Source of the DNA: a virus
Length of the DNA stretch: 47,099 bases
IMG/VR virus record: IMGVR_UViG_3300017613_000990
Coordinates: 1-47,099 of that record
Strand: one strand, 5' to 3'
The notes beneath the pieces are model-generated. The model had not been told where the DNA came from. It did no database searches and worked only from the letters and a program-made list of their open reading frames with translations. Shown here in pieces: positions 1 to 5,344 of this stretch. The position numbers and the translations under genes are program-made. Positions within the stretch are counted from its first letter, which is position 1, and the number at the start of each line of letters is the position of its first letter.

Positions 1-77
1 AGCGGTACGTCCGGCTCAGACAGGCAAAAAGAGACAGGGACCGGCGGATTGAGCGGCTCCTGGAGGGGGAAAAATGA
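1..77 (+). repeat. 77-bp direct repeat, copy 1: leader and RBS of a small gene
   Basis: Perfectly identical to 299-375. The unit carries a GC-rich leader, a GGAGGGGGAAAA ribosome-binding site and the first bases of the start codon region. It may extend left beyond the window. Both genes that follow it also end in the same TAGCCTACACC tail (284-294 and 639-649), so the constant parts flank two unrelated coding sequences. Confidence 0.95.
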
Positions 78-286
78 GACCGTATTCAGAACAAATTGAA
101 ATAATTCACACATCGCTGGTAAACGGGAACCGACAACAAATGGTAAACCAAATCGACGAATACGGGTTATATGAATTTTGGGCTGATTATCGAAGTTACT
201 TAAACGATCTATATATAGACTTAAATGCTCACCTTTCATATTTCCAGGATGCCACTATCAGCTACCATAGAATCAAAAACAGGTAG
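74..286 (+). CDS. Small hypothetical protein behind the 77-bp leader (70 aa)
   Basis: The start ATG sits 4 nt after a GGAGGGGG ribosome-binding site inside the 77-bp repeat. The product is acidic and aromatic-rich with no membrane segment or metal motif that I recognise. It shares no obvious similarity with the 89-aa protein behind the second copy of the same leader, although the stop codon lies in the same TAGCCTACACC context. Probably an early phage accessory protein; function unknown. Confidence 0.7.
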   Translation: MRPYSEQIEIIHTSLVNGNRQQMVNQIDEYGLYEFWADYRSYLNDLYIDLNAHLSYFQDATISYHRIKNR

Positions 287-294
287 CCTACACC
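284..294 (+). repeat. Shared 3' tail of the leader cassette, copy 1
   Basis: The stop codon and next 8 bases, TAGCCTACACC, recur exactly at 639-649 after the second gene. With the 77-bp leader this makes a leader-variable gene-tail cassette. Confidence 0.8.
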
Positions 295-298
295 CTTG

Positions 299-375
299 AG
301 CGGTACGTCCGGCTCAGACAGGCAAAAAGAGACAGGGACCGGCGGATTGAGCGGCTCCTGGAGGGGGAAAAATGA
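299..375 (+). repeat. 77-bp direct repeat, copy 2
   Basis: Identical over 77 nt to 1-77, offset 298 nt. It supplies the leader and ribosome-binding site of the gene starting at 372. Confidence 0.95.
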
Positions 376-641
376 TTAACAGATACGCGATACAAGATAA
401 AATGGTTTTGCAATGGGCGGGAACACAAGACACAGGGCCAGCTAAATATGCTTTAAATGCGGCTCAAACCGGCATGGGCTCAGATACGGTTGACCAAAAT
501 TGGAGGTGGTTGACTGAAGACTTTACGGATTTGTATGACATTAATGAACTTGAAGCTGCGACATGTCTGTCTTGGTGCCACGGATGGATAACGGGAGCAA
601 CATCAATACTCAACAAATCTGTGCTTGGTTATTTTAAATAG
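372..641 (+). CDS. Small hypothetical protein behind the 77-bp leader (89 aa)
   Basis: ATG follows GGAGGGGGAAAA at the end of the second leader copy. The protein is rich in Trp, Asp and Thr and includes a stretch ending in SWCHGWITG. It has no transmembrane segment and no family I recognise. It sits between the first leader gene and two further small plus-strand genes, all probably early, non-essential phage functions. Confidence 0.7.
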   Translation: MINRYAIQDKMVLQWAGTQDTGPAKYALNAAQTGMGSDTVDQNWRWLTEDFTDLYDINELEAATCLSWCHGWITGATSILNKSVLGYFK

Positions 642-702
642 CCTACACCGCCCTGAAGACCTCCGGCGCTTTGGGGCATACCTTACCATACAGAAACAAT
701 CG

Positions 703-723
703 GAGAGGCTTGACGGGCCTCTC
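703..723 (+). other. Hairpin between small early genes
   Basis: A perfect 7-bp stem GAGAGGC/GCCTCTC with a 7-nt loop lies in the 113-bp gap 642-754. It is not followed by a T-run, so it is more likely an mRNA-processing or stability element than an intrinsic terminator. The rest of the gap shows no gene. Confidence 0.5.
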
Positions 724-754
724 AGCTAACCAGAAAACATGATAAGGGGGAATT

Positions 755-898
755 ATGAAAACTGAAGGAATCTTAACAAAAGAGGAATCAAACGCCAAAG
801 TAAAGGCGGCATTTGACGAATGCGATAAGGCATTGACCAAAAATGATAAACGTTTATTAAATAAAATCTTAGCTGATATTAAAAAGAAAACAATGTAA
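755..898 (+). CDS. Small charged hypothetical protein (47 aa)
   Basis: ATG is preceded by AAGGGGGAATT. The product is Lys/Asp/Glu-rich and predicted mostly helical (MKTEGILTKEE at the start, DIKKKTM at the end). There is no recognisable domain. The next gene begins 12 nt downstream behind the same style of ribosome-binding site. Confidence 0.6.
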   Translation: MKTEGILTKEESNAKVKAAFDECDKALTKNDKRLLNKILADIKKKTM

Positions 899-909
899 AG
901 GGGGATGAA

Positions 910-1164
910 ATGGAACCAAAGGATATTATGAGAAAACAATGCGATTATAGACAAGGGTATATTCCGTTAATGGTGGTGGTAAGTCGATTTAAAGAAAAGG
1001 ATTTATTTATTCTCCGAAAACTAAAATCTATCCCTCACAAAATAACTGCCTATTTCGACCGGAAAAAAATAGTGGCAGTTCATAAGTCCGACTGTTTCGC
1101 CAAACAAGAAAATTATTACCTGATTCTTGCGACCGATGGTACAGTGTTTCATGTTGATTATTAG
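910..1164 (+). CDS. Hypothetical protein (84 aa)
   Basis: The start at 910 follows AAAGGGGG; the ATG at 905 is in another frame. The protein is basic with a beta-rich C-terminus (YYLILATDGTVFHVDY). No family is recognised. It is the last gene of the left plus-strand run and is followed 20 nt later by a strong terminator hairpin. Confidence 0.65.
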   Translation: MEPKDIMRKQCDYRQGYIPLMVVVSRFKEKDLFILRKLKSIPHKITAYFDRKKIVAVHKSDCFAKQENYYLILATDGTVFHVDY

Positions 1165-1184
1165 CTTAGAGATAGCTGTCTTAT

Positions 1185-1225
1185 TGACCCGTTGTTCCAC
1201 ACACAGAACGGCGGGTCATTGTTTT
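1185..1225 (+). terminator. Intrinsic terminator between convergent operons
   Basis: A 13-bp stem (1185-1197 with 1206-1218, including two G-T wobbles), an 8-nt CACACACA loop and then TTGTTTT. It ends the plus-strand early genes and overlaps the end of the convergent minus-strand operon, so it may act in both directions. Confidence 0.8.
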
Positions 1226-1358
1226 ACATCCAACCCCGCGCAAACCAACCCCAAGCAGCACCGATTACCAGACACACACAGCACAGCGCGATTACCGGCC
1301 AGGTCATGTCAAGCCGTGGATGGTCGCCCTTGTGGGCTTCGAAGTATGGATCAAACAT
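1224..1358 (-). CDS. Small single-pass membrane protein (44 aa)
   Basis: The start ATG at 1358 overlaps the stop of the nuclease-like gene (1351-1353), indicating translational coupling. Residues about 19-38 form a hydrophobic segment (WPVIALCCVCLVIGAAW), after an acidic/basic N-terminus and before a short basic tail. It is the last gene of the leftward early operon and its stop lies in the terminator. Function unknown; small membrane proteins at operon ends are common in phages. Confidence 0.65.
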   Translation of the reverse strand: MFDPYFEAHKGDHPRLDMTWPVIALCCVCLVIGAAWGWFARGWM

Positions 1359-1731
1359 CGGCAAAATCCTCAACCTGGTATTCTTTTATTCTTGGTTTCC
1401 AAACCATTGCTTTCCCCCCACGTTTCTTTTTAACCTTGCGCCAACCGATTAATATCACACGATTATCGGTCCATAGCCACCGGGCCGGGGCTTCCAAGGA
1501 CAGGATTTTACGATCATGTGCTGCGAAGTCCTGCCCGCAGCTTTGTATGGCTCCTATGCAATCCGGGTAAATCACAAGAATATCAATAAAATCAAAGGCG
1601 TCCTTGCGAAAACCATTGCCCATTTTACCGCGGCGCGGATCTTTAGGACCGAATTGAATCCACCGCTCCACAATATCACAAATGTGGCCCTGGTCCCGGA
1701 GGTACTTTAGTGTCCGTTGCGTAGGGGTCAT
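1351..1731 (-). CDS. Restriction-endonuclease-fold/VRR-NUC-like phage protein (126 aa)
   Basis: The start overlaps the upstream stop as ATGA. The pattern TPTQRTLKYLRDQG followed by GFRKDAFDFIDILVIYP and AIQSC resembles small phage proteins with a PD-(D/E)xK-like core: Asp in FIDILVI, then a beta strand ending in Gln, then basic residues. In such families the fold cuts or binds DNA. The canonical E-x-K is replaced by Q-S-C, so activity is uncertain. It may be a nuclease or an inactive DNA-binding relative. Confidence 0.5.
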   Translation of the reverse strand: MTPTQRTLKYLRDQGHICDIVERWIQFGPKDPRRGKMGNGFRKDAFDFIDILVIYPDCIGAIQSCGQDFAAHDRKILSLEAPARWLWTDNRVILIGWRKVKKKRGGKAMVWKPRIKEYQVEDFADV

Positions 1732-2561
1732 TGCGTGTAAACCTCGTATGCTTTTTCAATTGTCGGATATTTTCTCCACATAAATGTGTCTATAAACCGC
1801 TTGAATCGCTTCTCTTTTTTTGTCTGGTTATACGGCATGATATAAGGGGTTTGCCCTGCATCTATTATTTTCTGGCATCGGTATAAATCCTGCTTTTCAG
1901 TCGTGCTGTATCCCACTAAAACATATATTGAGCTATTGATTTTATGCCGTTTCAGTATCTTTAGGCCGTGCAAAATTATAGCTTCATCCTGCATCCTGTC
2001 CCATGCAAAATGGATTTTCCCGTGCCATTTGGTTTGTTTCAGCGCATCTGCTTTTTCATCATCCAACAACCGTAAATCATACCCGTTTTCATCAATCACG
2101 GTTAAGTTGGCATCCCATATCTCTTGAAACGTTTCCAGCCATTTAGGGTCTTGAAATGTATTGTTATTCAACAGGCAAATTTTACTGAACCGAGTGTCGT
2201 GAAATTCCCAGATTGAATGATGTTTCGTGTCCGGGTGTTCCATTGTAGGCACCTTGCAAAAATCACAAGAATTAAAACAGGGCCGGAATGTATAGCCCAA
2301 TGAATAATCAATCGGGAATAGACCGTAATCAGGACGTATGGATTCAATTTCTTCTGGTAAGCAGCTTCCAGGGATTGCAGGGCCACCGTATTCATCAGCA
2401 TCTATCTTGGTTTTCTCGTACAATATTGACGCATACCGATAATCACCGCCAAAGACAGGCAGATTGTAAAGCACTTCATCCCCTTGCATTTTATGCCATG
2501 CTGATATTTTCATCAGGGCTAAGTTGTGTTTCGGTGCATCTGTGAGTAAATTAATTTTCAT
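1728..2561 (-). CDS. Radical SAM superfamily protein (277 aa)
   Basis: Contains the radical-SAM cluster motif CFNSCDFC (Cys95, Cys99, Cys102; C-x3-C-x2-C), which binds a 4Fe-4S cluster and S-adenosylmethionine. The first 60 residues (LLTDAPKHNLALMKISAWHK) resemble a shortened cobalamin-binding-type N-terminal region. The substrate cannot be inferred. The start follows ATAGGGGCAGT. It lies between the replication genes and the nuclease-like gene in one operon. A role in nucleotide or DNA/RNA modification is plausible but is inference. Confidence 0.75.
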   Translation of the reverse strand: MKINLLTDAPKHNLALMKISAWHKMQGDEVLYNLPVFGGDYRYASILYEKTKIDADEYGGPAIPGSCLPEEIESIRPDYGLFPIDYSLGYTFRPCFNSCDFCKVPTMEHPDTKHHSIWEFHDTRFSKICLLNNNTFQDPKWLETFQEIWDANLTVIDENGYDLRLLDDEKADALKQTKWHGKIHFAWDRMQDEAIILHGLKILKRHKINSSIYVLVGYSTTEKQDLYRCQKIIDAGQTPYIMPYNQTKKEKRFKRFIDTFMWRKYPTIEKAYEVYTQ

Positions 2562-2574
2562 ACTGCCCCTATGC

Positions 2575-2781
2575 CTATCCTTTTTTTGATCTTCCTGAAA
2601 AAAACAAAAAAACTCGGTGTTTTATTATCTGAAAACGAGACGGAGGATAATGTGTTACTGACGGCTTTTTAAAAGTCAGACATCGCACAATTTGTCTAAA
2701 TAACCCTTGGCCACGGTGTATGTGCCAATTCGGACTCCCGTTCCGCACCTCCCACTCTTTACCAATCCGCCTGATTTTCAT
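2575..2781 (-). CDS. Small basic hypothetical protein (68 aa)
   Basis: I chose the ATG at 2781 because it lies just after GGGGGGCAGC, the ribosome-binding-site style of its neighbours; an in-frame ATG at 2811 overlaps the upstream stop. The product is very basic with several aromatic residues (FRQIVRCLTFKK). No domain is recognised. Confidence 0.45.
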   Translation of the reverse strand: MKIRRIGKEWEVRNGSPNWHIHRGQGLFRQIVRCLTFKKPSVTHYPPSRFQIIKHRVFLFFSGRSKKG

Positions 2782-2800
2782 GCTGCCCCCCATGCCTGTA

Positions 2801-3133
2801 TCAATTCCCAATATTAGCCAATTTCTCTTTTAAATCAGCAAGTTCTTGCTTACTTGGCGTGTATTTCACAAAATCATGCCCTATTTGTGGCTGATTCCTG
2901 CTTTTCTGATCCCATATTTGCTCAATCACAGAGATTACAGTTTTCGGAACCGGAAAAAACTCAGATTCTTTTAAGCAAATCTCAACGGCTTCGGCCATAT
3001 CTGCATCCGTTGCATGTGGCAAAGCATTTACCAGCACGTCGGCATAAATGTATAACTGATCACCACTTTTTTTCGGTATCAAGAAAAGATTCATTTTTGC
3101 CAATGCTTTGATTGTGGCTTTTTGGTTCATCAT
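2801..3133 (-). CDS. Helicase-loader-like replication protein (110 aa)
   Basis: The start at 3133 has AAAGGAG nine bases upstream, better than the longer frame from 3160. The helical core with LYIYADVLVNALPHATDADM and CLKESEFFPVPKTVI resembles the G39P/loader type of phage protein, in which this region ends in a FFP motif before a disordered C-terminus. Those proteins load the replicative helicase at the phage origin. It overlaps the initiator gene by 74 nt, as O/P-type pairs often do. Confidence 0.6.
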   Translation of the reverse strand: MMNQKATIKALAKMNLFLIPKKSGDQLYIYADVLVNALPHATDADMAEAVEICLKESEFFPVPKTVISVIEQIWDQKSRNQPQIGHDFVKYTPSKQELADLKEKLANIGN

Positions 3134-3917
3134 CTGCAAATTCTCCTTTACCGAGAACAAGCCGGGCCATCTGTCTCATTTCGGCATCCTGGGCTTGTGC
3201 GTAAGTCCGGGGTTTAATATCTGGTTGCCGACCATTGGATTTCATTTTTACAAGAAGCTGGTCGTATTTTTCCCTTAGCTTGGATGTAGATAAAATGTTT
3301 TTATACCAAAAATCATCGACTTGACACCACTGGATGATTTTCTCAATTTCATAAATCGGTCGAGAATCAACCCGTAACATCAAATCAATAGATTTCGCCC
3401 ATCCTTGAAAATTTGGTTCTTTTGCTGTTGGATTGTTTTTACGAATTAAAGAAAAAAGCATGTTTGAAAGTCGGATCTCGGTAGAGTCCGACAAGAAGGT
3501 TTTTTTATTCTTTTTAGTATTAGTATTTATAGTAGTGTCCTTTAACCTGTCCTTAACCTGTCCCGAAGCTGTCCCTAAGCTGTTTGGTTTAGCAAGTAAG
3601 TCCTTGTTATCAATCAATCTAACCTGTCCCTTACCTGTCCCTAAGCTGTCCACAACCTGTCCTTTAACCTGTCCTTTTTTATTTGGGCTAAATTTGCTAT
3701 TCTGGTATGATATTTCAATACACATTTCTTTTAAAAATGCCCTAACTTTATTCCGGCTCCAATCCCATAAAGCTGAATATCCTGAAACAGAAACACCGTT
3801 GTTTTCATCGTAATCCAGTTGTATTGAGTATGCGGCTTCGACTTTAGAATATGGCCGATCAAGAGGAAGGTGTTTAGACAATGCTTTGCTGATAGGTATC
3901 CAGTTTCCATTTTTCAT
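3060..3917 (-). CDS. O-like replication initiation protein carrying origin iterons (285 aa)
   Basis: Probable origin-binding initiator. Residues about 20-75 look like a winged helix-turn-helix (YSALWDWSRNKVRAFLKEM). Residues 201-222 carry the pattern DDFWYKNILSTSKLREKYDQ seen in phage O/DnaD-like replication proteins. The linker (residues about 81-126) is encoded by a repeated DNA word and reads as scattered GQV, DSL/DRL and GTG/GTA tripeptides. As in lambda, the origin probably lies inside the initiator gene. A helicase-loader-like gene follows. The ribosome-binding site is weak (GAAAG). Confidence 0.7.
   Translation of the reverse strand: MKNGNWIPISKALSKHLPLDRPYSKVEAAYSIQLDYDENNGVSVSGYSALWDWSRNKVRAFLKEMCIEISYQNSKFSPNKKGQVKGQVVDSLGTGKGQVRLIDNKDLLAKPNSLGTASGQVKDRLKDTTINTNTKKNKKTFLSDSTEIRLSNMLFSLIRKNNPTAKEPNFQGWAKSIDLMLRVDSRPIYEIEKIIQWCQVDDFWYKNILSTSKLREKYDQLLVKMKSNGRQPDIKPRTYAQAQDAEMRQMARLVLGKGEFADDEPKSHNQSIGKNESFLDTEKKW
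3499..3680. other. Probable replication origin: iteron array with AT-rich flank
   Basis: Nine copies of AACCTGTCC/AAGCTGTCC (plus strand) start at 3544, 3555, 3566, 3577 (degenerate), 3621, 3632, 3643, 3654 and 3666. Spacing is 11 bp within groups, the 44-bp gap equals four periods, and only the last step is 12 bp. The 11-bp period is not a multiple of three, so the same word is read in all three frames of the initiator gene and selection must act on DNA. An AT-rich tract (3499-3537) flanks the array and would suit initial unwinding. Confidence 0.75.
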
Positions 3918-3920
3918 CTT

Positions 3921-4049
3921 TCATACTTTCAAAATACGAAAAGGCTTTGGAGTATGCTCAGCATTACGTTGCTGCCGGTCCCTTACGGAAACCGGACTCC
4001 AAAACCTTTTCCTGTATTGAAAAAATAATCTTATTGTAATTTTTAGCAT
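3921..4049 (-). CDS. Small basic hypothetical protein (42 aa), start of replication block
   Basis: The ATG at 4049 follows GGGGTGGC and the stop lies 3 nt before the initiator start, so this frame fills the gap neatly. The product is strongly basic (RKRFWSPVSVRDRQQR). However, the same bases form a long inverted repeat (3938-4011), so the region may act partly or wholly as RNA. No family is recognised. Confidence 0.4.
   Translation of the reverse strand: MLKITIRLFFQYRKRFWSPVSVRDRQQRNAEHTPKPFRILKV
3938..4011 (-). other. Long inverted repeat with internal hairpins (possible structured RNA)
   Basis: Arms 3938-3953 and 3996-4011 pair at 15 of 16 positions. The 42-nt interval holds two small stems: CCGGT/ACCGG (3975-3979 with 3991-3995) and AGCA/TGCT. 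As minus-strand RNA this makes a three-way junction just upstream of the initiator gene. It could be an attenuator, a translation control element or an origin-associated RNA. I recognise no known riboswitch or ribozyme core. Confidence 0.5.
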
Positions 4050-4080
4050 GCCACCCCAATATCACACCGGCTCTGGTTTG

Positions 4081-4281
4081 TCAATCCAATACATTCTGGC
4101 AATGTGGTGGATTGGTTTCATAAATATCTTGCGGTGTTATGAACACTATCTCCCGGCCACATTTGCCGCAATAATTATCTGCCTCGGTGATCCATACATA
4201 TTTGCAATTGGGGCAGGTATGCCAAAATTTAAACACCTGCAAACCAACCGCCTCTGAAGTTTTTAGATAGATTTTGTCCAT
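4081..4281 (-). CDS. Zinc-ribbon protein (66 aa)
   Basis: Two CxxC knuckles (CPNC and CGKC), separated by about 14 residues, form a zinc ribbon in the middle of the protein. The start follows GGGGGGCGGT. Small zinc ribbons of this kind bind nucleic acid or act as adaptors in phage early operons; the specific role is unknown. Confidence 0.7.
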   Translation of the reverse strand: MDKIYLKTSEAVGLQVFKFWHTCPNCKYVWITEADNYCGKCGREIVFITPQDIYETNPPHCQNVLD

Positions 4282-4300
4282 ACCGCCCCCCTGCTTCTAA

Positions 4301-4468
4301 TTACCACCTATTCATTTCATCGTCGTATGCGCGTTGTGCCGACTCTTCAGCTTCCCGTCTCCAATCCCGTTGAAGATCACGCATTTCTTTGTTGTACTCC
4401 TTGATTGTAATTTCACCCCGTCTGTGTTGGTCTTCAATCTCTTGCTCTTCTCTGTCGTATGCGTCCAT
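4301..4468 (-). CDS. Small charged helical protein (55 aa)
   Basis: The ATG at 4468 follows the same 17-nt initiation cassette (GCAGGGGGGCGGTATGG) as the zinc-ribbon gene. The product is almost entirely Glu/Arg/Asp/Gln-rich and predicted to be one long helix or coiled coil (MDAYDREEQE to EMNRW). Function unknown. Confidence 0.65.
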   Translation of the reverse strand: MDAYDREEQEIEDQHRRGEITIKEYNKEMRDLQRDWRREAEESAQRAYDDEMNRW

Positions 4469-4493
4469 ACCGCCCCCCTGCTATGTGTCAATA

Positions 4494-5153
4494 TTAAAAC
4501 ATTCTGATTTGTCTTGGAAATTCTGCACTTGCATCGTATCGTTTTGTCTCGCCTTTTGGATATGGCAATATTGGGTATTTCAGGGCTTTTCCCATAGCTT
4601 TCTTTTCCTTTTTTGAGCCAAGAAACATTACATATCGGTGTTTTCCTTCTTGTTCGCTAACTTCAATACTGTCTGGAAGTGACTCTTGTTTTCTGCTTCC
4701 ATACATACTAACAACTGAACGTGCATGTAATTCTTTGCCATTTTGGATATATCTTTTTTCTTTTGAAGTGATTCCGCAGTATAGCCAATTAGTTGCTTGA
4801 TAAACATACCCGACATGGCCTTGGTTTGCATCTGCATATGATACAACGAATGCTGGTTTTTCTAATTGTTTTAAGGATTGGCTAATCAGAAAAGAAGCAA
4901 TATTTTTTTTATCTGTATCTATACAAAGCCGTAATAATTCAAAGCTATTGACACTTAATACCCCACCGAATATACCATACCCACGGTTAAGTGATCGGCA
5001 TGTTGGACCGTAAGCAATAACCCCACAAACTTCTTTTTCATGAATAATACCATACGCATATTGAACACACGGCATCCGGTGTGCATAATGCTTTAGTTTT
5101 ATCCACGGTTTAGCTTCAGCATATGATATGGGTTCTACTGAATAGCCTTCCAT
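4494..5153 (-). CDS. Mom-like GNAT-fold DNA-modification protein (219 aa)
   Basis: The pattern KPWIKLKHYAHRMP, then ELLRLCIDTD, then SYADANQGHVGYVYQATNW resembles phage Mom and relatives. Mu Mom is a GNAT-fold protein that modifies adenines in phage DNA and shields it from restriction; the SYAD and IYQAxNW elements are its most conserved parts. The start at 5153 follows AGGGGGCGGT and lies just after the stop of the 59-aa gene, so I prefer it to the longer frame. The methyltransferase two genes upstream suggests a DNA-protection module. Family assignment is from memory. Confidence 0.6.
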   Translation of the reverse strand: MEGYSVEPISYAEAKPWIKLKHYAHRMPCVQYAYGIIHEKEVCGVIAYGPTCRSLNRGYGIFGGVLSVNSFELLRLCIDTDKKNIASFLISQSLKQLEKPAFVVSYADANQGHVGYVYQATNWLYCGITSKEKRYIQNGKELHARSVVSMYGSRKQESLPDSIEVSEQEGKHRYVMFLGSKKEKKAMGKALKYPILPYPKGETKRYDASAEFPRQIRMF

Positions 5154-5163
5154 ACCGCCCCCT

Positions 5164-5343
5164 CTATGGTGTGTTAATTTTGAATTTCTTACACTCGCGC
5201 CGCCAAAACCCCCACTCGTCGTCAACCGGGGATCTCGGCATCCTGAATCGCATCTTGTGTCCAGCTTTGCAAACGAATGGCTTTCCTGATTTCAAGTTCA
5301 GGTAGACCGGGAACGACCTGCATGTGTTGCACCATATCCTCAT
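5164..5343 (-). CDS. Small Cys-rich, probably zinc-binding protein (59 aa)
   Basis: ATG at 5343 overlaps the methyltransferase stop region (TGATATG) and TAG lies 11 nt before the Mom-like start. The protein has CNTC near the N-terminus, CKAGH in the middle and a late Cys (WRREC), suggesting one metal site. It ends in a basic tail. It is probably co-translated with the two DNA-modification genes. Confidence 0.65.
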   Translation of the reverse strand: MRIWCNTCRSFPVYLNLKSGKPFVCKAGHKMRFRMPRSPVDDEWGFWRRECKKFKINTP

Positions 5344-5344
5344 A

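Noticed and set aside
4048-4257. Plus-strand 69-aa frame over the zinc-ribbon gene
   Set aside because: Shadow of the minus-strand gene; no ribosome-binding site.
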